The position numbers were made by a program, and so were the translations under genes. From Chloroflexota bacterium (lineage in GTDB: Bacteria; Chloroflexota; Limnocylindria; Limnocylindrales; CSP1-4): DNA of 9,366 bases. The notes under the pieces are model-generated. The model had not been told where the DNA came from, made no database searches, and worked only from the letters and a program-made list of their open reading frames with translations. How positions within the stretch are numbered: the stretch's first letter is position 1; each line of letters begins with the position of its first letter. This document shows positions 1 to 6,343 of the stretch, one piece after another. The stretch covers positions 1-9,366 of the forward strand of contig JAJYGO010000448.1 of NCBI GenBank assembly GCA_021785115.1, written 5' to 3'.

Positions 1-2416
1 GCAGGTCTCGGGCGCGCTGGGCGAACTCCGCATAGTCATCGACGACCATCGGCCGACCGCTGCCCACGACCGTCCAGCCCAGGCCGGTCCCCTTCGGCAG
101 CCGATACCCGGCGAGCGGCTCGAACACGCCGGTCGCGATGGCCATGACCAGGTCGACTTCGCCCTGGGGGCCGTCCTCCAGCAGATAGAGGAACCCGTTC
201 CGCACGCCGACGAGGGTGGCCGCCCGGTCGACGATGTCGCGCAGGAGCTCGGCCGGCGCGAGGTGCTCCATCAGCCGGAGCGTCGTCTCGTCGATGGCCG
301 CGAGGTACGGATCCCGGGTGGGGTCCAGGCCCCCGGACCGCGAGGTGGCCGGCGGCTTCACCAGGTAGAGCTGCCGGTCGGCCAGGGAGACGAGCTCGTC
401 CTTGGTCGTCCCGTCGTCGGGGTGGACGGCGATGCCCACGCTTGCCGTGACCAGCGGGCCTGCCTGCTCGGTGAGGCGCGCGACGGCTGCCCTTACGCGT
501 TCGGCGACCTCGCGAGCCGCGGTCGCCCCCGCCCTCGGCAGGATGACGGCGAACTCGTCGCCGCCGTAGCGGTACACGCGGTCCTCGTCGCGGAGGGTCT
601 CGCGCATCGTCGTCGAGATCCGGGCCAGGAGCGCGTCCCCAGCGGGGTGGCCGTGCGAGTCGTTGTAGTTCTTGAACCTGTCCAGGTCAATCATCAGCAA
701 CGCGAACGGCGTCCCGGCCGCGACCGCATCGCCCAGCTCGCGCTGGAACGCGCCGTGGTTGCGGAGTCCGGTCAGTGCGTCGTGCTCGGCGCGCGTCACC
801 ACCTCGCCGTGCATCTCGGCATTGCGCAGGGCGATCGAGGCCTGGGCGGCGAACAGCTGGACCAGCTCGAACTCATCGCGCGAGAAGTGCGCCTCGTCCC
901 CGCCCATGCGCGACACGTTGAGCGTGCCCGCGACCTCGCCGTCGATCATCAACGGGCAGACGATGAGCGACTCCGCCTCGTCGGGCGTGCCCGGGATGGT
1001 GATCACGCGCGGATCGAGGTGGGCGTCGTTGGCCAGTACCGCGGCCGCCTCACGGGTCACCCAGCCGGTGAGCCCAGAGTCGACCGGCGTCTGGTGCTGG
1101 AGGATGAGCTCTGAGAACCGGTCGCGGGCGACGAGCGCGCGCCGGGTGCTGGTGGTCCAGTCGATCCGGTAGATGGTGAGCGCGTCGTACGTGACGACCG
1201 TCTTGAGCAAGTCGGCGATGGTCTCGAGCACGCTGGCCGGGTCGAGAGTCGAGAGCAGCTTCTCGCTGACCTCGAGCAGGCGCCGCTGGCTCTCGAGCCG
1301 GTGCTGGAGCTCGGAGCGCTGGCGGTGGACCTCCCCGAACGCCTCCGCGTTGGCGAGCGCCTGGGCCGCGTAGCCCGCGAAGATCTCGAGCATGCGCTCG
1401 TCATCGTCGGAGTACTGGTCGTAGCCCCCGGTGGACACGACGATCACGCCCATCACCCGGTCTTCCCAGGACATGGGCACCAGGAGCATCGACTCCGCGC
1501 CCCGGCTCGCGCCGATCTGGACGGAGCGGCCGTCCCTGGCGGCGTCGCCCAGGCGGACCGTGGAGTTGTTGCGGGCGACCCATCCCGTGAGGCCCGTGCC
1601 GATCGGCACGCGGAGCATCTCGGTGGTGGGCCGGCCGATGCCCATGAACTCGCCCTGGAAGGCGATCGGCTCGCACATGCTGGTCGCGTCGTCGATGCGG
1701 TAGACACGGATCGTGTCGTGGCGGATGAGGCGGTCCATGCCGGCGACGATCGCCTCGCCGATCCCCTCGGTGTTCTGGATCCGGTTGAGGCGTGCCGAGA
1801 GATCCTGGATGGCCTGCAGACGCGCGGCGCCCGTCCGGACCGAGTTGAACAGCCGCGCGGTGGCGACGACGCTGGCCATCTGGTGGGCGAACGAGGAGCA
1901 CAGGTCAAGCTCGGCGGGCGTCCACCGGACCGCGGCGCGGTGGCAGAGGACCAGGAGCGCGATGGGCTTGTCGCGGAAGACCAGCGGCACGTTCACGACG
2001 GTCCGCAGACCCATCCGCCCGTAGACGCGTCCGAAATGGGGGGCGCGCGCCGGATCCTCGTACACGGTCGGACGGTGCTCCTCAGCGGGCCGCCAGGGCC
2101 TCGTCGAGCGGCGCGTGAGCTGGGCGGCCGCGTCGAGCAGCTCCTTGCGCAGTCCGACGTGGGCCGCGAGCTGGAGCGGGTGGTCGCCGTCGCCCAGAAG
2201 CCACAGGCCCGCGAGCTCCGCGCCGAACAGGGACTGGGCCCCGGCGAGCACGTCGCCGAGGACCACGTCGAGCTCGAGGTCGGGGCTGATGCCCGCCACG
2301 ATCTGCTCGAGGGCGAGGTGACGCGCGTTCTGCAGGGATCGGTCCGGCCGCGCCGGGGCCTTGGGCCCGCGTTTCACCGGCTTGGGCTGGGTGGTGTCGT
2401 CGAAGGCGAGCGCCAT
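1..2416 (-). CDS. Multi-GAF diguanylate cyclase (GAF-GAF-GAF-GGDEF-GAF), 3' end outside window
   Basis: Probable cytosolic diguanylate cyclase that condenses two GTP to c-di-GMP under control of several GAF sensor domains. The minus-strand frame is open from ATG at 2416 to the window edge (805 codons visible, no stop). Domains in order: GAF1 about residues 31-190, GAF2 about 204-357 (GLTGWVARNN at 275-284), a charged helical linker about 360-385, GAF3 about 385-535 (GLTGWVTREA at 448-457), GGDEF about 540-705, and the beginning of GAF4 about 722-805 (GLGWTVV at 778-784). The cyclase looks active: DALTGLRN at 546-553, Mg-binding D577 in MIDLDRFK, guanine-contacting N585 and D594, and intact GGDEF at 618-622. 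RDED at 609-612 lies five residues before GGDEF, the usual inhibitory I-site (RxxD). No membrane segment is seen. The start has only a distant GGAG about 14 nt upstream, so a longer N-terminus is possible. The ligand of the GAF domains cannot be told. Family assignment is near certain. Confidence 0.93.
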   Translation of the reverse strand, partial: MALAFDDTTQPKPVKRGPKAPARPDRSLQNARHLALEQIVAGISPDLELDVVLGDVLAGAQSLFGAELAGLWLLGDGDHPLQLAAHVGLRKELLDAAAQLTRRSTRPWRPAEEHRPTVYEDPARAPHFGRVYGRMGLRTVVNVPLVFRDKPIALLVLCHRAAVRWTPAELDLCSSFAHQMASVVATARLFNSVRTGAARLQAIQDLSARLNRIQNTEGIGEAIVAGMDRLIRHDTIRVYRIDDATSMCEPIAFQGEFMGIGRPTTEMLRVPIGTGLTGWVARNNSTVRLGDAARDGRSVQIGASRGAESMLLVPMSWEDRVMGVIVVSTGGYDQYSDDDERMLEIFAGYAAQALANAEAFGEVHRQRSELQHRLESQRRLLEVSEKLLSTLDPASVLETIADLLKTVVTYDALTIYRIDWTTSTRRALVARDRFSELILQHQTPVDSGLTGWVTREAAAVLANDAHLDPRVITIPGTPDEAESLIVCPLMIDGEVAGTLNVSRMGGDEAHFSRDEFELVQLFAAQASIALRNAEMHGEVVTRAEHDALTGLRNHGAFQRELGDAVAAGTPFALLMIDLDRFKNYNDSHGHPAGDALLARISTTMRETLRDEDRVYRYGGDEFAVILPRAGATAAREVAERVRAAVARLTEQAGPLVTASVGIAVHPDDGTTKDELVSLADRQLYLVKPPATSRSGGLDPTRDPYLAAIDETTLRLMEHLAPAELLRDIVDRAATLVGVRNGFLYLLEDGPQGEVDLVMAIATGVFEPLAGYRLPKGTGLGWTVVGSGRPMVVDDYAEFAQRARDL

Positions 2417-2675
2417 GGACGGACCGGCGACTCCGTACGACGCCGGCTGCGGTGGCTGCGGGCCGCAGCGAAGGCGCTGGCGTCAACGCTACGCTCCCGT
2501 TGGTCGGGTGCGCGACAGTACGGAGGTCACTCCCTGACTGGGGCTCCTGCCGGTGGCGGAATGACGTAGCCGGACGGGGCGATTTCGTCTTGTTCGTGGT
2601 GCACAATCGCTCGCCCCGGCGGCAGAATGGCGGCAGGCGGCGCCACCGGCGTCGTGCACGCGGAGGCAGGCCCCC
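2417..2675. promoter_or_regulatory. Divergent intergenic region between cyclase and reductase genes
   Basis: This 259-bp gap separates two outward-facing genes and must hold promoters for both. It contains a locally A/T-richer block around 2581-2610. Two copies of the palindrome GTGCAC occur at 2600-2605 and 2654-2659, on the reductase side. I could not identify a convincing -35/-10 pair on either strand: TACTGT-like and CACAAT-like hexamers occur, but without a properly spaced partner. Assignment as a regulatory region rests on gene orientation. Confidence 0.5.
2662..2666 (+). promoter_or_regulatory. Shine-Dalgarno site of the reductase gene
   Basis: GGAGG lies nine bases before the ATG at 2676. 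It is a strong match to the anti-Shine-Dalgarno sequence and fixes the start of the following gene. Confidence 0.75.
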
Positions 2676-3281
2676 ATGCGCATCGCGATCCTCGGAGCCG
2701 GCAACGTGGGTGGTGGCCTGGGCAGGGCGTTCGCGGCCGCGGGCCACGACGTCGTGTTCGGCGTCCGCGACCCGGAGAGCGTCAAGACACTTGCAGCGCT
2801 CGCGGACATCCCCGATTCCGTCGCCGCCTCGCCCGGGGCGGCGGTGGAGGGCGCCGACGTGGTGGTGTTCGCCGTGCGACCGGTGGCCATCAGCGCGACG
2901 GCCTCGGAGCTGCCCCCGCTGGCAGGTAGGGTCGTGATCGACGCGATGAACCGGTTCGACGCCGAGGCCACCGCCCGCTCGACCACGCAGGACCTCGCGC
3001 AGCTGCTGCCAGGCGCCAAGCTGGTCAAGGCGTTCAACACCATCGGCTTCGAGAACTTCGCCTCGGCCCGTGCGCGCTCGATCCCGGCCGCCATGTTCAT
3101 CGCCGGCGACGACGAGGATGCCAAGCGCGTCGCGATGGGCCTGGCCGAGCAGATCGGGTTCCAGCCCGAGGACGCCGGCGGCATGGCGAACACCAAGGTG
3201 CTCGAGGAGATGGTCAAGGTCTGGATGGCGCTCGCGCAGGCGCACGGCCGGACCGTCGCGTTCGCGATCTCGGAGGGTTAG
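2676..3281 (+). CDS. NADPH-dependent F420 reductase-like protein (NAD(P)-binding Rossmann fold)
   Basis: A 201-residue soluble protein of the F420-dependent NADP reductase family (F420_oxidored type). Characterised members move hydride between coenzyme F420 and NADP; many family members have no proven substrate. The N-terminus is a classic Rossmann strand-loop-helix, MRIAILGAGNVGGGLG (1-16). R31 follows the second strand (VVFGVRDPE), a position that often contacts the NADP 2'-phosphate. DVVVFAV (61-67) is the next core strand. LVKAFNTIG (116-124) is the conserved segment near the active site in this family, and the C-terminal helix runs about 170-190. Length is close to the family norm of about 200-225. 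The start is supported by GGAGG at 2662-2666. The gene stands alone, divergent from the cyclase and convergent with the next gene, so context gives no substrate. The family call is strong; true F420 use is an inference. Confidence 0.85.
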   Translation: MRIAILGAGNVGGGLGRAFAAAGHDVVFGVRDPESVKTLAALADIPDSVAASPGAAVEGADVVVFAVRPVAISATASELPPLAGRVVIDAMNRFDAEATARSTTQDLAQLLPGAKLVKAFNTIGFENFASARARSIPAAMFIAGDDEDAKRVAMGLAEQIGFQPEDAGGMANTKVLEEMVKVWMALAQAHGRTVAFAISEG

Positions 3282-3295
3282 GGCCGTATCGAACG

Positions 3296-3315
3296 GGGGC
3301 CCAGCGGCCGGCCCC
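3296..3315 (+). terminator. Candidate GC-rich hairpin after the reductase gene
   Basis: GGGGCC at 3296-3301 can pair with GGCCCC at 3310-3315 across an 8-base loop. It begins 15 bases after the stop codon of the reductase gene. The following GGCCCC copies (3316-3321, 3322-3327) offer alternative right arms. No T-run follows, so intrinsic termination is uncertain; such U-less hairpins are common in high-GC genomes. Confidence 0.4.
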
Positions 3316-3327
3316 GGCCCCGGCCCC
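3310..3327. repeat. Short tandem repeat, three perfect GGCCCC units
   Basis: Three head-to-tail GGCCCC hexamers in the gap between two convergent genes, preceded by a partial unit (GGCC at 3306-3309). On the minus strand this reads GGGGCC three times, giving three G4 runs with 2-base spacers. A fourth G3 run lies a little further along on that strand, corresponding to the CCC at 3300-3302. This arrangement could form a G-quadruplex or slip in replication. Confidence 0.7.
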
Positions 3328-3448
3328 GTGTCAGCGTCTGCTTGCGCGCCCGCGAGTCAGGTGGGACTCACTCCGGCGGCGGCCGAGCGCGGGCCAGGTC
3401 CTGAGAGCCCGAGTTGCGCCGTTGACCATGCACGAGGGCGCCTCGAGT

Positions 3449-3464
3449 GAGTCGGTCGCGACTC
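3449..3464 (-). terminator. Candidate hairpin downstream of the membrane protein gene
   Basis: Perfect 6-bp arms (GAGTCG and CGACTC) enclose a 4-base loop, 38 bases past the stop codon of the minus-strand membrane protein gene. A second small hairpin follows at 3433-3445. Neither is followed by a T-run on the minus strand, so this is a weak terminator candidate. Confidence 0.35.
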
Positions 3465-3501
3465 GGCGGCACGGCCCGGCGCATCGAGGCGGTCGGCAGC
3501 C

Positions 3502-5241
3502 CTACTTCGCAAAGCGGTACACCTCGTCCGTGCCCGACGCCTCGGCGAGGAGGAGCGTCCCGGCGTCTCGGGCCGCGTGCAGACTGGCCACCACGGTCGG
3601 GGCCACCATGTCGCCGTGGACGAACACGTACGTGGCCCCGAACTTCCGCGCAGACGCCAGCCACGCGTCGAGGTTCGCGCTGGTGACGACCTTCCGGATC
3701 GCGACGAAACCGTGCGGCAGGAACCCGCTCCAGCCGCCGAGTCGCGGATGCCCGTCCACGGTGGACGCCATCATCTCGTAGGAGACGAAATCGCCCGTCG
3801 CCGGAAGCTCGACAACAGGTCCGGCAGGCTGGGTCCTCAGCCAGGCGTAGGCCGCCGGGAGCTGCGCGCCCCACGCGACGGTCTGGACCGGGACGCTCGC
3901 CGAGTAGTCCACGCCGAGAGCCAGGACCAGTGCCAGGATCGCGATCATCCGTCGTGAGCCTCGCGGCACGTGCTCCATCAGCCGAACCATCGCTGTCGCC
4001 CCGAGGACCGCGACCACAAGGAGGACGATCAGCCCGAATCGTGCCGGGGACCGCAAGCTCTCCAGGAAGAGCGGCAGCGCAAGCCAGTGATACGGCAGCG
4101 GCAGGAGCCCGGCCTGGCTGGCGGGCGCATGGGCTGCGTTCGGCCAGAGGTACGGCCCGAGGCTGAACAGGACGCTGATCGCGCCCATCACGAGCCAAGG
4201 GGTCGCGTCGCGGAGACGGCCCCAGTCGCGGCGGATCAGTGCGATGGCGGTGCCCGCGAGCAGGAAGAGCAGCACCACGGCACCCGGGAACAGCTCCCGT
4301 TCGTCGATGCCGGTCGCCGGACGCTGAGCGGTGAAGAGCCCGTGCAAGGCAAGGCTGTCCGCAGCCGGCGTGAGGTAGTCGTTGAGGCGCGCGGAGAACT
4401 GGAACGTGTCGGTCGACGATCGGGAATAGCCCTGCAGGCGCAGCACGACGTACGGAACGAGCAGCACGAGGCTGATGGCGCCGGCCACGACGCCGGGCCG
4501 GATCAGCGCGCGGAGGTGGGCGACGACATCATGGCGATCGCGTGCCAGGACGAGCCGAACGGCGACGTAGAGCGGCTGCGTGAGCACGAGCAGGAGCAGG
4601 TAGTTGAGCGACGTCGTCGCCGCGGCCACGATCGCGAAGGCCCAGATCAGGGCTCCACGGCGGGACCGCTCGCGCAGGGTCATCTCGAGGCCCAGGAACG
4701 CCAGTGCCACCGTCCATGACTGGAGCAGCTGGAGGTGGATCACGTGCTCTATCCGGAAGCTCGCGAAGGCGAACGCGGTGCCCACCACGAGTCCGCCGAC
4801 CCGCGAGCCCGTCACGTACCGGCCCAGGAGGTCGCCGCAGACGGCCGTCACCGCGAATGACAGGACGGTCAGGAGGTTGAGCACCAGGAGCGCGTCCGCG
4901 CCCATGAGGTGGAGGGGGAGCGCCAGCACCTGGAGCCCGATCTGGTCATCGGCCATCGCCAGGGTGAAGTGGGCCGGATAGAAGAAGTACCCGTCGAAGA
5001 TGTGGAGCAGGTCGAGGCTGAGCAGCCGACGGGTGACGTTCTCGAGGACCGTCGCCTGGAAGCCCGGGTCGCGGATCGAGTGCGGCACCGATGTCGTCAT
5101 CGCCGTGAGCAGTGGCCACAGGACCACCGAGGTCAGCAGCGCGTAGAAGCCGAGGGCCGCCAGGTCTTCGGGCCGGATCGCCCGCGCTGCCCGGGCGATG
5201 CCTCCTCCGCCGCGCGCAGCCAGGTTTCGCGCGCCGCTCAC
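3502..5241 (-). CDS. Polytopic membrane protein, GT-C glycosyltransferase-like
   Basis: About 579 residues from the GTG at 5241, with roughly ten membrane helices and a soluble C-terminal part. Numbering from that GTG, clear hydrophobic segments are at about 25-47, 113-137, 148-164, 172-187, 198-223, 248-270, 318-338, 346-366, 400-420 and 430-448. The loop after the first helix carries an acidic RDP (D58), where GT-C lipid-linked sugar transferases place a catalytic Asp. ESLRSPARFG (394-403), just before a late helix, resembles a motif I recall from uncharacterised YfhO/GT39-like proteins. The C-terminal 455-579 (WGAQLP, VVELPATGDF, YVFVHGDM) looks like an extracytoplasmic alpha/beta domain. 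The family usually transfers sugars from polyprenyl-phosphate donors to envelope glycans or proteins; that function is inferred. The start is uncertain. The frame stays open to TTG 5511 and includes ATG 5418, but codons above 5241 show lower third-position GC, including a TTA, and encode a sequence without structure. No good ribosome site is seen at any candidate. Confidence 0.7.
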   Translation of the reverse strand: MSGARNLAARGGGGIARAARAIRPEDLAALGFYALLTSVVLWPLLTAMTTSVPHSIRDPGFQATVLENVTRRLLSLDLLHIFDGYFFYPAHFTLAMADDQIGLQVLALPLHLMGADALLVLNLLTVLSFAVTAVCGDLLGRYVTGSRVGGLVVGTAFAFASFRIEHVIHLQLLQSWTVALAFLGLEMTLRERSRRGALIWAFAIVAAATTSLNYLLLLVLTQPLYVAVRLVLARDRHDVVAHLRALIRPGVVAGAISLVLLVPYVVLRLQGYSRSSTDTFQFSARLNDYLTPAADSLALHGLFTAQRPATGIDERELFPGAVVLLFLLAGTAIALIRRDWGRLRDATPWLVMGAISVLFSLGPYLWPNAAHAPASQAGLLPLPYHWLALPLFLESLRSPARFGLIVLLVVAVLGATAMVRLMEHVPRGSRRMIAILALVLALGVDYSASVPVQTVAWGAQLPAAYAWLRTQPAGPVVELPATGDFVSYEMMASTVDGHPRLGGWSGFLPHGFVAIRKVVTSANLDAWLASARKFGATYVFVHGDMVAPTVVASLHAARDAGTLLLAEASGTDEVYRFAK

Positions 5242-5504
5242 GGGGACCAGTCGATCCGGGTCACGACACCGAGTGTACGGGGAGTGAAACGGCACTGGCT
5301 GGTCCGTTTCGACCCCGAGCCCCCGGCGCGACACCTCTGGGGCGCCGGGGTCGACCGCCACTGCCGGCTTGCCAACGCCGTCGCGCGACTGGTTGATCGG
5401 CTCGGCCTGTTGCCGCATCGTGCCGCCGAGCGGCTGCGGGGCGTGATCGGCGGCAATCTGTAATGGACTTGAGATCACCGTGCCGTCGGGGGCGCGCCCA
5501 TAGT

Positions 5505-5524
5505 TGCCCAATGGTTGGGTGGCA
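5505..5524. promoter_or_regulatory. Inverted repeat CCCAA-TGG-TTGGG, possible operator
   Basis: CCCAA (5507-5511) and TTGGG (5515-5519) form perfect arms around TGG. Outer TGCC (5505-5508) and GGCA (5521-5524) extend the symmetry with one bulged base. It lies about 100 bp upstream of the RDD gene and overlaps the furthest possible TTG start of the opposite gene. An operator role is a guess from symmetry and position. Confidence 0.3.
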
Positions 5525-5573
5525 CGAGGCTCCCCACACGCCCCAACCAGGCCCGCGCTGTGCGGCTGCCGGT

Positions 5574-5590
5574 TTGACGTTCTGGGTCAA
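5574..5590. promoter_or_regulatory. Inverted repeat TTGAC-N7-GTCAA upstream of the RDD gene
   Basis: Perfect 5-base arms with a 7-base spacer end 31 bases before the RDD start codon. The left arm also reads as a -35-like TTGACG, but no -10 hexamer lies 16-18 bases later. A dimeric regulator site is therefore at least as plausible as a promoter element. Evidence is symmetry only. Confidence 0.3.
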
Positions 5591-5610
5591 TGACAAGGCC
5601 AGCTCGACCG

Positions 5611-5617
5611 AGGAGGG
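5611..5617 (+). promoter_or_regulatory. Shine-Dalgarno site of the RDD gene
   Basis: AGGAGGG sits four bases before ATG 5622. It decides the start in favour of 5622 over upstream in-frame codons such as the TTG at 5463. Confidence 0.75.
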
Positions 5618-5621
5618 TCTG

Positions 5622-6164
5622 ATGTCCCAGCAGCCGCCGCCCCCGTACAGCCCGCCCCCCTCGAGCCCGGCCCCATACGCCGCTCCCGCGCCGCAGGCGT
5701 GGGTCCCTCCGGTCGCTGGACCGGCCGCCGGCGTCTCGTACGCGAGCGGGGGCTCGCGTCTCGTCGCCTACATCATCGACTGGGTGATCGCCTGGATCCT
5801 CATCTTCGTGATCTCGCTCGTCCTGGGCTCGGTGATGGCGGCCGGGGCCAGCAGCAACAGCGGCGCGGTGGCGGGGACCAGCCTTCTGGTCTGGATCATC
5901 GCGCTGTTCGTGATCACGCTCGGGTACTTCCCGTGGTTCTGGTCCCACGGCGGCGCCACCCCGGGCATGAAGATGCTCCACATCCGGGTGGTGCGCGAGG
6001 TTGACGGCGGTCGCGTGACCGGCGGCCAGGCCATCATGCGGCTGATCGGCTACTGGGTCAGCTCGTTCATCTTCTACCTCGGCTTCATCTGGATCCTCAT
6101 CGACGCCCACAAGCAGGGCTGGCACGACAAGATCGCCAACACCGTGGTGGTCGAGAGCCGCTAG
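5622..6164 (+). CDS. RDD family membrane protein with proline-rich N-terminus
   Basis: A 180-residue integral membrane protein. Residues 1-42 are a cytosol-type low-complexity head rich in Pro, Ala and Ser (MSQQPPPPYSPPP at the start). The RDD domain follows: GGSRLVAYIIDW places the signature Arg (R46) and Asp (D53) at the first helix (about 48-71). Helix 2 is about 87-106 and ends in a YFPWFW turn. TPGMKMLHIRVV (113-124) is the typical inter-helix motif, helix 3 is about 141-161, and the protein closes with QGWHDKIANTVVV (165-177), carrying the last conserved Asp (D169). Most RDD proteins are uncharacterised; some have been linked to ion or solute transport, and proline-rich heads are common in GC-rich bacteria. 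The stop at 6164 faces the convergent gene at 6344. Family call is firm; function is unknown. Confidence 0.92.
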   Translation: MSQQPPPPYSPPPSSPAPYAAPAPQAWVPPVAGPAAGVSYASGGSRLVAYIIDWVIAWILIFVISLVLGSVMAAGASSNSGAVAGTSLLVWIIALFVITLGYFPWFWSHGGATPGMKMLHIRVVREVDGGRVTGGQAIMRLIGYWVSSFIFYLGFIWILIDAHKQGWHDKIANTVVVESR

Positions 6165-6228
6165 GTCCAGGGGTCAGGCGGAGGTGCTTTCCGGCGCGGG
6201 TGCCGCCGGGCGCTGTCCTGAGCTCACC

Positions 6229-6246
6229 GGGCGCCGGTTGGCGCCT
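6229..6246 (+). terminator. Candidate hairpin after the RDD gene
   Basis: GGCGCC (6230-6235) and GGCGCC (6240-6245) pair around a GGTT tetraloop, with a G-T closing pair outside. It lies 65 bases past the RDD stop. No T-run follows, so it is a modest terminator candidate. Confidence 0.35.
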
Positions 6247-6287
6247 CTGCCGCCATACACCGCTTGTCTTGGGGAGCACCCCGTCGC

Positions 6288-6320
6288 GCGCCCTCTCTTG
6301 AGTTGGCACGAGAGGGGCGC
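6288..6320. terminator. Candidate bidirectional hairpin in convergent gap
   Basis: GCGCCCTCTC (6288-6297) pairs with GAGAGGGGCGC (6310-6320) with one bulged G and a 12-base loop. It sits in the 179-bp gap between two convergent genes (stops at 6164 and 6344-6346), where a shared terminator is expected. It is the strongest stem in the gap, but there is no U-tract on either side. Confidence 0.45.
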
Positions 6321-6343
6321 CGTCTCTCAGCCTGACGACGTGC

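Larger units (their letters stand above)
3282..3501. other. Convergent intergenic gap with several hairpins
   Basis: A 220-bp region between two genes that point toward each other. Besides the GGCCCC repeat it holds a perfect inverted repeat GAGTC-N6-GACTC (3354-3369), CGAGG-GCG-CCTCG (3433-3445) and GAGTCG-GTCG-CGACTC (3449-3464). I see no credible small gene in it. Confidence 0.6.
5242..5621. promoter_or_regulatory. Divergent intergenic region between membrane protein and RDD gene
   Basis: About 380 bp if the membrane protein starts at GTG 5241, or shorter if it starts at ATG 5418 or TTG 5511. It lacks a convincing separate gene. On the minus strand TACACT (5277-5272) resembles a -10 box about 30 bases before GTG 5241, without a good -35. 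Toward the RDD gene it holds two inverted repeats, listed separately. Third-position GC of the open minus-strand frame drops here, most clearly in the twenty codons before 5241, supporting non-coding status. Confidence 0.45.

Noticed and set aside
1301..2569. Long plus-strand open frame of about 420 codons
   Set aside because: It is antisense to the clearly domain-bearing GAF/GGDEF gene, its product is a low-complexity Arg/Asp/Gly/Val mix with no domain, and such frames are common opposite GC3-rich genes.
2590..2607. TTGTTC and CACAAT as a promoter for the reductase gene
   Set aside because: The two hexamers are only 6 bases apart, far from the needed 16-18.
2082..3245. Minus-strand open frame of 387 codons spanning the cyclase start, the gap and the reductase gene
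   Set aside because: It overlaps the reductase gene antisense and the cyclase 5' end in another frame. The product is Arg/Pro-rich without recognisable motifs.
3368..4198. Minus-strand frame of 276 codons within the membrane protein gene
   Set aside because: It is in a different frame from the helix-rich membrane protein, is Arg/Gly/Pro-rich, and has no membrane segments or motifs.
5574..5602. TTGACG as a sigma-70 -35 box for the RDD gene
   Set aside because: The hexamer 17 bases downstream reads GGCCAG, not a -10 box; the inverted-repeat reading is kept instead.
5475..6125. Minus-strand frame opposite the RDD gene
   Set aside because: The RDD protein has R46, D53 and D169 signatures and a strong ribosome site. 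The antisense product is an Asp/Arg/His-rich shadow.
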